The notes under the pieces: generated by a model
What the model was told of the DNA's origin: nothing
Seen by the model: only the letters and a program-made list of their open reading frames with translations
The model's database searches: none
DNA from: Mytilinidion resinicola
Taxonomy: Eukaryota; Ascomycota; Dothideomycetes; Mytilinidiales; Mytilinidiaceae
NCBI RefSeq assembly: GCF_010093595.1
Contig: NW_022985437.1
Span: 2,757,809 to 2,821,808, forward strand
Length of the DNA stretch: 64,000 nucleotides
Reading direction: 5' to 3'
Position numbers and translations under genes: made by a program
In this document: positions 9,853-22,666 of the stretch, piece after piece
How positions within the stretch are numbered: the stretch's first letter is position 1
How the letters are laid out: every line of letters starts with the position of its first letter

Positions 9853-10803
9853 ACAAGCGACCAATCCCAAAGACTTGGCTTTTGCCCTCCAGGCAGTGTT
9901 TCAGAAATCGTCGACGAGTATTCTATCCAGACCAGATTACAGCGCTTCGCAGAGCGAGATCTACAAACTGCTTACTGTCAATCTGCTTCGCATAACCGGT
10001 TCACTGCGGTTTTTACTCGCAGCAGCCGAAAGTAACCATCCGGGCGCACCCTCTTGGGTTCCAGACTGGTCTGCTGAGATTGACACTTTCTTGCTATCGG
10101 CAATATTACCGACCTCTGTAGCTTCTTGTTCCAGCATGGGGGATAGGTCTCCCAAAGCCCCTAGGTTTACTCAGTCGTCTCGGAGTATGCAGCGATACAC
10201 TGACGGTGTGGGGCCGTGAGTTATGTACCATCAAACGCTGCAACATATTTCAATCCACGACGTTCCCATATCAGACTAGTGAAGCGGAAATGCACAAAGA
10301 CAATATCGCATACATAAAAGCATTGTTCCACTTTAGTGTGTTGATAAAGACATCTATCTGGAGTTCAGCATGGTGTTTAAAAATCACACGACACTGGAAT
10401 CTCTACCCTCGAAAGGGAGTCCGTGACACGTTGCTTCAAACGTTTCACGAGCGGGAAATCGTTCGAGGAAGATACCTTTCGCCTTCATATCTCTATTTGT
10501 AACTACTTAAGTCGAAATGGAGCGGGAGTCGCAATCATGACGGTACCTACTGTCACGGGCTTTGAGAAACTGTTCCAGAACAGTTCGGAATGGCGCTTGG
10601 GAATGGGTCCTCATCAATGTCGCGCCTGGGACAAGGTCATATTCATCTCGGAGTTAGCTACACCGCTCATTGTTCGGGTTCAGCCAGGGTCCTCGATGCG
10701 AATGATCAGTCCAATGATTCTCCACGTATATCATGGAATTTTTTTACTCGAGCAGATGGAGAAAAAGCGGCGAGAGAAGCTGCAGCAGTTTGTTATTTCA
10801 TAA

Positions 10804-11360
10804 GATGCTACAACCACACGGCCCAACTTTGGACTTTCGGCGAAGAGGAGGGGCGTGTGGAAGGCAAATAATGGTGTATATGTTGGACTGAGGCAGTGTA
10901 TATTGTCATGGATTCCTGGAAAGAATGGCACAAGATTGTCACAACTCAAGCTCCTTGGTACCACTTCCTACGTCTATTGTGCTAGTTGGGCCAAATCTCC
11001 AAACCAACCTAGCCATGAAGCGGCATCATCCACAGCGGGCTCACCGAACGCCGGACTTGATGGAAGGATCTGAGGTTTTGACGGCCACTTCAACGGCCTT
11101 GGTACTGTTTTGAAGTTTGCGGACATGGGAAAGGCAGAGGGTCGTGATATAACGCTACTGCATTAGAAGCTCGGGATTCATTATTAAAGGATGATTGACA
11201 TACGGTGCCTTCATTACTGCCTTATGGCAGTCGGGCATCAACTTCACGATCTGACAAACGTTGGAGTAAGGGATTTCAAACTCGATAATGTTCAACATTC
11301 GTTCCTCGAGATGCGGGCTGCATGCACGAATAACAATGAGTAACACTCCCAAATGCCTCC
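10804..11360. other. Intergenic region
   Basis: Separates the end of the HET pseudogene from the convergent alpha/beta hydrolase. No supported feature. Confidence 0.5.
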
Positions 11361-12299
11361 TCATCCATTACAACTCTCCAACTCAATTCCCCCCACAAAC
11401 CCCAAAACCTCCCTCGCAAACCCCTCCGGCTGCTCCTCTGCCACATAATGCCCACTCCCCTCCACCACCCTCACGCTCCACGCCCCCTCCACATGCCCCT
11501 CCTCCATCATCTCCCCCGCCAGCCCCTTCAACAAGAACTCCCCTCCCACTAGCCCCAACGCCGGCACCCCACACTTCCCCTCCAGCTCCCACCACTCCCG
11601 ATTCTCCGCCGCATCCCGCTCAAACGCCCGATAAATCTCAAACCCCGCCCTCATCGCCCCCGGCTGCTCAAACGCGCTCGCATACACATCCATCGCCCCC
11701 TGCGTAATCCACGCCGTGTTGAAGCTCTGCTTATCAAAGAAGTGGCGGATGTACACTCGCTCGCGGCCCGCGACGAGCGCTTCGGGGAGGTCCAGTACGC
11801 GGTGGAAGAGGAAGTGGAAGACGTCGTCGCTTCTTTTCACCTCGTCGTACAGCGTGGTGCCCGGGAGGGGGCATTCGCCCCAGACTACACTCGCGACGTG
11901 GTCCGCGAAGCGGGTGGCGTAGGCGTAGGCGATCATGCCGCCGATGTCGTGGCCCACGATGTGGATCTTTTCCTTGAACCCGAGGTGCTCGCGGACGAGG
12001 GTGTGGAGGTCGGTCGCCATGGTGATTTTGTCGTAGCCCGAGGCGGGTTTGGAGGACTGGCCTGCGCCGCGGTAGTCGGGGATGACGAGGCGGTAGCCCG
12101 CGGTGGTGAGGGGGGAGATCACGTGACGGAATTGGTAGGATGTTTGCGGCCAGCCGTGGATGAGGAGGATGGTGCCTTTTTGGGTTGTGGTGGCTGCGGG
12201 ATAGTCGGTGTAACCTATGCGGATGGTGGAGAAGGGGGAGGAGGAGTCCGGGATGGTTGCGACGTGTTGGTGGATCTTTGAGGGGATGTTAGGGGCCAT
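11361..12299 (-). CDS. Alpha/beta hydrolase, epoxide hydrolase-like
   Basis: A single-exon protein of 312 residues from an ATG at 12299. HGWPQT at residues 48-53 is the HGxP oxyanion-hole motif. GHDIGG places an aspartate nucleophile at residue 118, and GSGHYVAEEQPE places the catalytic histidine at residue 284. Asp rather than Ser as nucleophile is the mark of soluble epoxide hydrolases and haloacetate dehalogenases. The IPDYRGAGQSS segment at about 73-83 is also typical. The expected role is hydrolysis of an epoxide or halogenated acid, cytosolic since there is no signal peptide. The length matches the family. The substrate cannot be deduced; a dehalogenase is the main alternative. Confidence 0.85.
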   Translation of the reverse strand: MAPNIPSKIHQHVATIPDSSSPFSTIRIGYTDYPAATTTQKGTILLIHGWPQTSYQFRHVISPLTTAGYRLVIPDYRGAGQSSKPASGYDKITMATDLHTLVREHLGFKEKIHIVGHDIGGMIAYAYATRFADHVASVVWGECPLPGTTLYDEVKRSDDVFHFLFHRVLDLPEALVAGRERVYIRHFFDKQSFNTAWITQGAMDVYASAFEQPGAMRAGFEIYRAFERDAAENREWWELEGKCGVPALGLVGGEFLLKGLAGEMMEEGHVEGAWSVRVVEGSGHYVAEEQPEGFAREVLGFVGGIELESCNG

Positions 12300-12885
12300 G
12301 GTGTTAGAAGTTTCGATTTATCAGGAATAGATATTGGAGGGTACTGGGAATGTTGGCTAGAGCTTGAAGATGGCGTTATAGACAGATTGCTATAAGTCAT
12401 GCAAGAAATTCCGGCTGTAGTAACTACGTTTCTTATTGCTGGCGTCAGCACACCAGCAATTTGTCAGCCATGACGCTGGGAGAGCGTCAGCATGCATCAA
12501 GGATTGTTCTTTATCTCGACGTGGAACATTTTCAAGGACAAATTGAGCGTTATCCGATTTCACCACATAGTGTTCTATGCAGCTGTGAGACGGAGAAAAT
12601 TGAAATGTAAGCAATTTTCTCCAATTTGTCCTACCTACAAAAGAACCCCGGCAACATACAAGGTTTTGTAGCCCAGTCTCCCCTAGTCTTCTGTTAATAA
12701 ATCGATGAACGGAATGAAGTATTTTCCGGGGCCACGAGAACACTAACCACCGACACAAATCCCTACGAAGATGTTGAGCTGGTAGGAAACATCCACCATC
12801 TGGCTCCAAGCACAGTACTGTATACAGGCCTAGCAAAGACGCAGCAAGCCCTCCCAAATCGAAAGAACCTTGAAGCCATACACGC
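12300..12885. other. Intergenic region
   Basis: Contains the upstream region of the hydrolase and the 3' flank of the xylanase gene. An overlapping minus-strand frame at 12390-12941 starts without a family resemblance and is not called. Confidence 0.5.
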
Positions 12886-14704
<1,819 letters not shown>

Positions 14705-16300
14705 TCATCGACAGCTATACGCAAAGCATATGTTCTCGTAGTTTTCGTCCTTGCCGTGAGGATAATATTCATCCGCCGAATTCACCACCTGTGTGGCTAT
14801 GTAATCCTTGAAGCTTGAGTACGAGTCCATCTGTGCAGATCCCCCAGACGCCCAAGTCAAACAACACCAATCCAGGTTCTTGAAGTTTTCAAGGCTACCT
14901 GCAAAATCCTCAATAGACGATAGCACCTTACTCTTGAGTTCCTCTGGGTAGACATCGTTGTCGAGAATTTCCAAGCAGGCAGCCCTTTGCTTCTCTACGT
15001 TTGCGGGAGGGAGCAACCATATACTGTCGATGTCTTCGTTCCCAATATCAATCGCCATACCCACAGTTGGCCAGTCGTCCGCAATCTCGGCAATGACGGG
15101 ATAGTCGCGAGTCATGTAGTTGATTTGGGAGTCGATGAGATCCAGAGGAAGGTCGTAGAAGTAATCCTCGTCATCTCCAAACCAGTCGACATCTGTGGTG
15201 GGATGCAAAGGTGGATTGTGGAGGATTCCACCCCACGTGTTTCCGAAGCCGTTACTTATTCGTAGAAACTCTTTGTAGTCGTCTGGAAGAGTGATCTTGA
15301 GCCGTTTCTCTAGCTCCGCAATTTCCTCGGGAGTTGCTGGCTCCCTTCCATCGAAAGGAGAGTCTGGCTCGTCTTTGTTGTCCTGCCTTGCCATCAAGTC
15401 CTCTCTGGAGCTAGGGTTGTGGACAGTGTTATGCGCAAGCTCTTGGAGAAGTTCTAACATTGATCGTTCTGGCCTTCTCTGTCTGCCACCTTCTAGCCGC
15501 AGCTTGAACGTCTTTTCGACCTCTTCCGCCAACTGCTGAACTTTTTTGTCATCCACGCCAACTGCCTTGGCTAAGGCACCGTCCTTCAATATTTTCCAGG
15601 CTCTTGCGCTTTGGGCCAGATAGTCAATCTGCGAGTTTGCGTGCATTCTGCTTGCAATCATGCCCAGAATATCATCTACCGACGGTACCTTGTCCTCGTC
15701 CACGTGACCCTGGTCAGCGAGTTTGATTCTCAAATCCAGAGCGCGCACAAGTCCCGAGGATTTGTCCATAGCAACACTCCCAGAGGTTTCATCAGCGAAC
15801 GTGGTCATTTTGCCAACCGCGTCCAACACCTTTGTAATGGCGTTTGCCTCTTCACCATTTGGGATTTCCGCACCCCTAGATCGGCCCCCAAGTTCTGATT
15901 CATCCGGGAAGAACCATGACTCTGAATTATTTTTGGCCATCTCTTCTATTATTTCATCTATTTCTTTTGATTCTTCCCCGGCTCGCTTCTCTGCAATGCG
16001 TTGGGACTTCCGGGCTGGTTCTTCGTCTCCAGATTTTGGGTTCTTCTCCGCTCGCTTGGCCTTTTCGGCCTCACCCGTGGGCCATTCGCCTGTTTCTTGC
16101 CACGCGAACCATAAGAGCTTGAAATCAACACCAGTGGACAGGGAAGGGAGCGTGCTACAGCTATTGAGTAGAGACACCAAGCGGCGTGCCACGTCTAGGT
16201 ATCCGAGCACCGCAAACTCCAGAGCGAGCTGAGAGAGGTCGCGTTCTACCGCCGGAAGGTCTGCGTGGAGGATCTTTGAGGCGTCGAATTTCGGGGTCAT
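14705..16300 (-). CDS. SMI1/KNR4 (SUKH-1) domain protein
   Basis: A 531-residue single-exon frame. I chose the ATG at 16300 because the 20 codons upstream lack another ATG and a TATATA sequence lies about 65 bp before it. Residues 1-85 form a helical N-terminus. Residues 95-150 are charged, rich in K and E, with possible nuclear-localisation runs. From about residue 318 the segment PATPEEIAELEKRLKITLPD, then YKEFLRISNGFG, is the classic start of the SMI1/KNR4 fold. It continues with acidic and aromatic strands to about residue 487, ending with the LDWCCLTWASGGSA-like strand. Yeast Knr4 coordinates cell-wall synthesis and cell-cycle signalling; related SUKH proteins are immunity proteins in bacteria. 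Here the role is unknown, though an intracellular scaffold is likely. Confidence 0.8.
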   Translation of the reverse strand: MTPKFDASKILHADLPAVERDLSQLALEFAVLGYLDVARRLVSLLNSCSTLPSLSTGVDFKLLWFAWQETGEWPTGEAEKAKRAEKNPKSGDEEPARKSQRIAEKRAGEESKEIDEIIEEMAKNNSESWFFPDESELGGRSRGAEIPNGEEANAITKVLDAVGKMTTFADETSGSVAMDKSSGLVRALDLRIKLADQGHVDEDKVPSVDDILGMIASRMHANSQIDYLAQSARAWKILKDGALAKAVGVDDKKVQQLAEEVEKTFKLRLEGGRQRRPERSMLELLQELAHNTVHNPSSREDLMARQDNKDEPDSPFDGREPATPEEIAELEKRLKITLPDDYKEFLRISNGFGNTWGGILHNPPLHPTTDVDWFGDDEDYFYDLPLDLIDSQINYMTRDYPVIAEIADDWPTVGMAIDIGNEDIDSIWLLPPANVEKQRAACLEILDNDVYPEELKSKVLSSIEDFAGSLENFKNLDWCCLTWASGGSAQMDSYSSFKDYIATQVVNSADEYYPHGKDENYENICFAYSCR

Positions 16301-17704
16301 TTTGACGTTGATAGTAATGGTAGAATGAGAGCGACGGGGAGGAGAGGAGAATGTCTGCAATATATAGGTGTAACGGCGCTAGTTGTCGACAGAATAAGCA
16401 CACTTGAAGCCGTTTCGGGGAGATGGTACCCTTGCTGCCTGGGCGACGTCATATCTGACGTCCCCGTTAGCTGTATTACTTCATCCTTTCTAGGCTCCAG
16501 CTTCTAAGTACGTGTAGGATCCAATAGCAAAAGTTCTGCCATTATATCTATTATGGGTTTAACGCAACTTCTATTCGTTCGATTTTAGACCCCACTTAGC
16601 ACGCAAAGCTCAATAATTGGCTTGTTTTCAACATGTGGCTGATTCAATCTCGACTGTACGGTGACAGGCCACAAGTCTATGCACACGCGTTTACCGCTTG
16701 CACACGCGTTTACAACTGCTTGGGGTACCCCTACAGAATTTTAAAACCCTAGGCCCGATGTTAAGTTTCAAGCGGTGCAAATTAGACTGCTTCTTGACAA
16801 ATCCGTGTGCCCAGACTTTTGACCTAGTATTCGCATGTTTCCTTACGGCTAGAGGCAAGAGCATTCCCAGCCGCTGTAGTTGCGCTCTGGGCCAGCCGTA
16901 ATCCTCGAATGCTAACCCTAATCAACGTGTATAGCCTTTCCCCTTGGCCATATTTCATCCCCAGATTTTTAGCACCGCCGAAATTTGGTATGGATCTAGT
17001 GAAGCTTCCAGAAAGCTTGTGAGAGACGGAGGCAGAGTAATAGTTCGTACAGCGAACTGTGCAGAGGGAGTTTGAGTAGAATTCGGTGGCAGTGCAACTG
17101 GGCGATCGCTGTGTCGTACGTCTACTAATATGAGGGGAAACAATGGTATGCCTAAATTATTACTGCCAAAATGAGAATAGAAACATCGATGAGGGATCAG
17201 AGTGAACTTACCGTGGCTATGAAGGATGGGGAGACTGCGGGAACGGCGAGGGTCGCAGCTTGTCTATTGCCGTTCCATCGGAGCTCCTATAGCTTCTTTC
17301 CCTGTATTGAGGCTCTTGAGGCAACATCGAGTAGGTCAGCACTCACGACTACGATTCTCGAGCCTACGAGATGGAGACTTGGTGTTTTGTGAAGGAGACG
17401 CCAGGACGCGACGGGCTGGAAACGAGACCTGACATCGGGCCGACTACTTCGTAAGGGTCTTGGCATCTCCCTCGTCTCCGCCCTGAACGGACGTCCTACT
17501 CACATTCTCCACGATGCTATGACTAGGCCCATAGAAGTTTCATAGTCTACTTAAACGCGTTGGTCCACAATACACTTGACAGAAAGCTGGAGCACCTCAG
17601 ACGGTGGCAAGCCTGTGTGCACATCCTGAAGCATGAGGATCACGTGGATGAGGTAATGCTGAGGCATTACGAGTAAAGATTCTCCTCCATCACACCGCAC
17701 TATT
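16301..17704. other. Intergenic region with an old repeat
   Basis: Holds the promoter of the SMI1/KNR4 gene (TATATA at about 16363) and, at about 16705-16900, the second copy of the repeat seen at 4625-4850. No coding gene recognised. Confidence 0.5.
16705..16900 (+). repeat. Dispersed old repeat, copy B
   Basis: Shares a GCAAATTAGACTGC run and a TGTGCCCAGACTT..ACCTAGTA run with 4625-4850, in the same order and orientation. The spacing is shorter here by about 90 bp. The copies are strongly diverged. Confidence 0.55.
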
Positions 17705-18887
17705 TTAAATCTTCGTCTCTCTTGGCCTATGCCGCACGGCACCCCAATTCGACAGCGTTGCTCCGCCATCGATCTCAAACACACCACCGGTCATGTGGGC
17801 ACCACCCGCACTACTCAAGAAGAGAATGAGGCCAGCAAAGTCCTCCGGCTTGCCCCATCGGCCGGAAGGCTGTCCGACAAGAAGGTTTTCGGCATGGTTC
17901 TTGAGTCCGAAATCAGTCATTCGGGATGGGAAGACGCCGCTGTGACTATCAGACTCGCTTCTGATGATGGATGGTCCGCGACTTACGGGCACACGCAGTT
18001 GACAGTAATGTGCTGCGGCATTAATTTCGAAGCCGTAATTTTCGAGAGATGAATGCATGCCGCTTTAGATGGACCATCTAGTTTCTCATGTAAGTAACGT
18101 GACTATCGGTTCCGAGAACGAGAAATATATACAGCTGTAAGTCCCGTTCCCGGGCGCAGCAACTCCGCCTCCCGCGGACGTGACATCAACGGTCGAAATG
18201 CCAGCCATAGAGGCAATGTTGATGACGCGGGATGGGTTGTCGGCTGTTGCGCCTTTCAGGAGCAGCGGTTCTAGGCCGACGGTAGCTAAAGGAGCGTCAA
18301 TAAAGATCAAAGCAATTCAAGTATAAGTGCATACTATAGAACATGGCCTTGACGTTCAAAGCGTAGACTTTGTCCCAACCGCCTTCGGGGAAGTCGTGGT
18401 ATGGTGCTCCCCTAGATATGCCAGTCAGATCACGTGATTCTGATAATGAGAGATTTCATGATTCGAGGGGCAATGAATAGCATACCATGAAGCTCCGGAG
18501 TTGTTCATGAGAACAGTTATCCGGTCCGTTATGTTCTTTACTTCGGCAACAAGCGCATCGCAACCGGCTTTGTCCTTGAGATCTGCGACGACAATATTAC
18601 ATTTTCCGGGGCCTAGGGCGTTCAACCTGGTGGCAGTCTAACATATAGTGAGTGGAGCAGGCCTTGGCATGGAAGAGAAAGGATAGAAAACGCATGCTGA
18701 ATGAAATACAATGACCTACTTTTTCAAGTTCCGATCGCTTTCTACTCGCGATTATTACCCTGGCACCGTTCTGGACGAAACCCTGTGCAGCCATCTCACC
18801 CAGGCCAGTCGCACCGCCAGTCACGAGAGCTACATGGTTGCTGAAGTCAAAGAGCTTCGGGACGGAGAGATTGGCCTCGGAAGTCAT
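17705..18887 (-). CDS. Short-chain dehydrogenase/reductase, six exons
   Basis: Traced exons are 18720-18887, 18486-18637, 18335-18411, 18133-18285, 17987-18077 and 17705-17939, giving 291 residues with every junction in frame and GT..AG borders. TGGATGLG at residues 23-30 is the NAD(P)-binding TGxxxGxG motif. VLMNNSG follows at the end of strand 4, INIASMAG carries the catalytic Ser, and YGPSK (Tyr184, Lys188) is formed across the intron at 18078-18132. The C-terminal part has the CPGVFPSRMT and GGVFEIDGG patterns. This is a classical SDR, close in length and style to fungal 3-oxoacyl-ACP-reductase-like ('rhamnolipid biosynthesis type') proteins. It would reduce a keto group using NAD(P)H; the substrate is unknown. 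No obvious cluster partners lie nearby. Confidence 0.88.
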
Positions 18888-19948
18888 GATGCAGGTGTAT
18901 TGGGGAATGGAACGGAAGAGAGAGTTCAAAATATTAAATAAATGAGATAGAGGATCATCGTTCTTCGGGGCGTTGATGGTTTTGTCCCCATCGGCTTGGT
19001 CATAACGACTCGCAGCGGAGAGCGGGGCCTTTGGGGGAAGAGGAAAGATGCCTCGGTGGTGGTGAAAGTAGCTCGGTTCATTGGACCTGACAGCTGCTCA
19101 CATAAGCTTCTCTCAACGACAACAGATGAAACACTTGCTCCTCCTCTTTTCTTCATGCAAATTGCCTCGTTTTAAAAGTTTTCGACTGACAATGGACTTC
19201 GCGATGACGGACCCCGTTCCGAACCCATACCGGCTCATCTAGCCTCTTCGATCGTACGATCCACCTCGCTACAACGTTGTCCCAGGGACGCCTACAGACA
19301 TCCACAGCCTACCCCGAACCGACGGTAAGAATCGATGTGTTGGACTTCCCCTGACACAGGGCACGTTGCTATAGTTTCACACTATGTTCCATAACTCGCA
19401 TCCATCACGTTGAGATTATTTCGATCCTCTCATGAATTCAACAATTTCATCGAGAATATCATTTCTATTCTCGTCCGGGACACGGGACCAGAAGCATCGC
19501 CACACTTGACCACCTCCAGGATGCGGGACCGGGCTGCCTCGATGCTGCCGCCCGTTAAACAGTTCGCGTCCTCATAGATCGCCGCCAGGGCTGCACCCGG
19601 CTCGCCCAGAGCCTTGGAAACCAACAAACCGATAAATTATCTGGGCCGCCGGCGCAATGTTCTTAGTGTGGTTAAGCATGTCCTTACTTTCGGGCCTGCT
19701 GCTTTCCCTTAAAATGGCTGACGAAGCCCTTTTCGTTCCTGTCATTTCCATTCTCATAGACCATTTTTGCTTTCGACATTAAGGTTCGACCCCCGGACCG
19801 ATTTTATGCTTCCCCGGAAATTGAAGCTAGAGCTTGACATAGCTTAGTTTCCCGGACCCCTACCTCCAGTAGGCCGAATTAGCTAACAATAGATAGTACA
19901 TCCCCGCATTTTCACCGTTCGACCATATTAAAGCGCAAGCATTCAATC
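18888..19948. other. Intergenic region, possible tiny minus-strand frame
   Basis: Between divergent genes. On the minus strand an ATG near 19764 opens a short frame ending at a GTAAGG. A frame at 19430-19627 reads like protein (ALGEPGAALAAIYEDAN) but the two do not join cleanly in phase. I do not call a gene. The rest has no feature. Confidence 0.35.
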
Positions 19949-21070
19949 ATGGCCAAATCTACTTCCCCCCTCCCTCCTGCAGTAATCACCCTCAACGTCG
20001 ACAAGGCTCTGCCCCTAGATGTCGACGAAATCACGCCGGAATGGCTTTCCGAAGCCCTAGGCGTCAAGATAACCAAGGCTGAGGTCTCGAAAACGATGGC
20101 TGGAACAGCCACAAAATACCTCTTCAACGTAACCTACGCAGACCAAGCTGCCGCAGGGAACCTGAAGCTCCCGAGCAGCATCTGCGTCAAAGGTGGTTTC
20201 GACGCCAACATGCGCGCCTTAGGACTTGATTCCGCCTACCATCGCGAAGCCGAATTCTTCGCCTACATCGCCCCTGAACTGCACGCGCGTAACTTCCTCG
20301 TCCCGCGCGCTCTACACGCCAGTACGGACACCGTCAACGGTCAAGGCATCGTCATTTTTGAGGACTTGGACGCCGCAAACTACAAGTTCGGCGAGATCAC
20401 TGAGCCATGGACACCCGAGCTTGTCACAGGCGGTCTTGAACAGCTCGCCGGTCTCCACGCGCTGACATGGGGCAAGACATCCGCGGACTACCCCTGGATC
20501 GGCGACGGCAACATCCTCAAGACTATCGCGGCGAGCCTATTCAGCCCAGAGTACTGGCAAGCGCAATTCTACACCGACTTCCGCCCCGCGGGGGTCCCAG
20601 AGGAGATTTTAGACCGCGAGCGCATGTACGCCGCGTTCCTCAAGATGTGGCGGACTGAGAACCCGAAGTTCAGATGCATGACGCACGGCGACGGGCATCT
20701 TGGGAACACGTATATCTCGCCTGAAGGCCAGCTCGGGTTGATTGATTTCTAGGCGCCGTCGATTGGTAGCGCGATTGATGATTTGTTGTATTTTATCGGT
20801 GGGGCGCTGACGGTGGAGGATAGGCGCAAGCATGAGAGGGAGCTGGTGCAGGAGTACTTAGATGCGCTGCATAAGAGCGGCGGGCCAAAGTTCTCGGTTG
20901 AGGATGTGTGGTTTGATTACCAGAAGCAGCATGTGCATGGGTTTGTGTGGGCGATGACGGCGCCGATGATGCAGAGTAAGGCGCGAGTAGACGCGATGAC
21001 GGAGAGGTATTTGGCGGCCATGTTGGATCATGATAGTATTAGGCTTGTGGAGGAGTTTAAGGAGGATTAG
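19949..21070 (+). pseudogene. Phosphotransferase (APH/CHK-like kinase) with one in-frame TAG
   Basis: The frame starts at an ATG at 19949 and reads 267 residues to TAG at 20750-20752, then continues in the same frame with 105 more residues to TAG at 21068. The kinase-like fold is clear: VIFEDLDAANY (hinge-like), LAGLHALTWG, then HGDGHLGN (the Brenner-type HxDxxxxN catalytic loop) and GLIDF (metal-binding Asp). The premature TAG sits directly after IDF, where relatives have a Gln, Glu or similar residue (DFQ..), then APSIGSAIDDLLYF resumes. A single C-to-T change from CAG would explain it. Members phosphorylate small molecules such as aminoglycosides, choline or ecdysteroids; the substrate here is unknown. 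Readthrough or sequencing error are alternatives to true loss. Confidence 0.8.
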
Positions 21071-21487
21071 AGAGTGGTTTGACGGGAATAGAAGACATGG
21101 TCTGTGTTAGAGTGTCTTTCTAGGAGTAGCGAAGCTTCAAGCTGACTGATGCCAGCGTGTCGTCTCCCTCTTCGGTCGAGACTTCGTTTCGACGGGAATA
21201 GACTAGATCCAACTCTCCCTTTTTGCACTTGTCAAATCCCACACCCTATACAGTTCTAGCACACAACTTTGACCGCGCTGTCTTTTGCATCCTCTTCCAA
21301 ATTTACGATCATGTGCCGAAGCACCTCAAACAGCCGCCAAGTAGGCTGCCTGTAAGCTTATGGAACTTCTTTGATTTAAGTTTGAAGAAATTTACAGTAT
21401 AATAGAACATACACAATGCGATGAAGGACCTCAAACAGTAGTAAGCGAGTGTGCCCAGTCCTTGGCAAAGGCGCAGTATCTCCTGTT

Positions 21488-21567
21488 CCCAGATTCACGT
21501 GCACATCACGTGCAACCAGTCCATTCCACTATAAAGTCTTCTCTCCGATAATCTTCCTCCCAGTATG
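21488..21567 (+). promoter_or_regulatory. TATA/CACGTG module, copy P0
   Basis: Two CACGTG hexamers within 20 bp, TATAAAG at 21530-21536 followed by TCTTC, and an ATG at 21565, 35 bp downstream. The ATG opens a 126-residue frame starting MVGGLGFS with no family resemblance. Confidence 0.4.
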
Positions 21568-22318
21568 GTTGGAGGCCTGGGATTTTCTAGGAAAAAATGC
21601 TACACTTTGCTCGCGATGGAGAGTTGTGAAAGACCGCTACATGAGAGACGATGGATCTCTGATTGGAGGAATCAAAATACGCAGTTCCGAAGCCATATGT
21701 TGCGTCGTGGGATTGCGCCCTGTGTCAACACAGTTCAGGCTTTGCAACGGTGGAGGGAGTGTTCAACAAAGCTGGCACAATCTTCGAATGGATTTGAGAG
21801 TCGGCTCCTCCGTGACGTGATGCTGCTCTTCATCCTCTTTTCGCAACCACTCCTCAGTATCACTACGTCCAACTTCCATTTCGCATCCTTATTCCGCTAT
21901 CTCTCCCATCACCATCTCAGCCGAAAGACGCCGATCATTGAATGAGTCGTAAGACGACGGCCAAACCAATCTCCCTCCGCCATTAGGCTCTTCTTCTTCG
22001 AAGGTGCTGCACCGACATAGCAACTCGGCAAATTCAGTGTTGACCACATTGCCCCCTTGCTTCTGCACTTCCTACACGACTACTCCATGAGAGGAAAAGG
22101 AAATGGGTTTGCTCCACCAACATGAAATCTCTCGGAATTCGAGGTTGACCTCATGGCAGTCCCCGTCGGTCCGATTTTGTTCGGACCACACTCCATGAAA
22201 AGATATTGTCTCTCGCGTTGATCCAGGACATCGAGCGGTCCGGGAATTGGTACGCCCGCTGCCTCCTCCATGGTCGTTGCAATAGAATTATGTTGCAACC
22301 CCAATCCCCCTCCTCCTC

Positions 22319-22412
22319 CGTGAAAAAAGAAACGACGTCTCCGACAGCGAGAGAAGATTTTATACCCCCTCCTCACGCTCGGGCCCTAGTGTCACGCGTC
22401 TCACGTGCTCTC
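22319..22412 (-). promoter_or_regulatory. TATA/CACGTG module, copy M1 (inverted)
   Basis: On the minus strand: CACGTG near 22400, GGGTATAAAATCTTC with TATAAAA at 22358-22364, then a start-equivalent at 22319-22321 that reads ACG instead of ATG. Further downstream the minus strand carries ATGGAGTGTGGTCCG, related to a segment in copy P2. Confidence 0.4.
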
Positions 22413-22484
22413 CCTCACCGCTCTCTCATCCACCCATGCATCTCCCAGTCTCCAACGCGCCGAGGCGTGAACACCCTGATACGC

Positions 22485-22666
22485 ATGTGACGCACGTGAC
22501 ACCCCCTCTTCCTCTGATATAAAATCTTCCCCTCGACCCGCTGAGTCTCTCTTTCTTCATGGTCTCGCAAGGAGACAGTGAGGGAGTAAAAAGCGGCCCA
22601 GAGAAGATTAGCATGTTGGTGCTGGTCGGAGGGAGAGGCATTGAAACGCCATTGACAGATCTTTGA
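22485..22666 (+). promoter_or_regulatory. TATA/CACGTG module P1 with a 35-residue ORF
   Basis: CACGTGACACC, then TATAAAATCTTCC (TATAAAA 22518-22524), then an ATG at 22559. The frame 22559-22666 encodes 35 residues beginning MVSQGDSEGVKS and later containing MLVLVGG. Copy P2 encodes MVLQGDGTGAKS and MLALV in the same order, so the similarity extends into the putative peptide. There is no signal peptide or known domain. It may be a tiny gene family or a coincidentally open repeat. Confidence 0.35.

Larger units (their letters stand above)
7944..10803 (+). pseudogene. HET-domain (heterokaryon incompatibility) gene, decayed and twice interrupted
   Basis: The frame opens at an ATG at 7944 with a typical HET lead (YNVLSIP, then IRLLNVH). 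It is stopped by TAG at 8064-8066 and continues with FSALSYVWG, then IWIDAICINQ, the two signature motifs of HET domains. A frameshift follows, and HEVYVGLE appears in another frame. Later HET segments are WTKRIWTYQEI..ASNPILVCG (8970-9060), PKDLAFALQAV (about 9870), GAPSWVPDWSAE (about 10050) and a C-terminal EWRLGMGP..ISELATPLI (10590-10670). HET proteins trigger cell death after fusion of incompatible hyphae. Two small mobile elements (8567-8814 and 9569-9852) sit inside, and further frameshifts exist, so no functional product is expected. Confidence 0.8.

Noticed and set aside
11742..12281. Plus-strand 179-residue frame opposite the alpha/beta hydrolase
   Set aside because: Antisense shadow of a well-supported gene; composition follows high-GC third positions.
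17705..21070. A secondary-metabolite gene cluster around the SDR and phosphotransferase genes
   Set aside because: No backbone synthase (PKS, NRPS, terpene), transporter or pathway regulator is present in the window.
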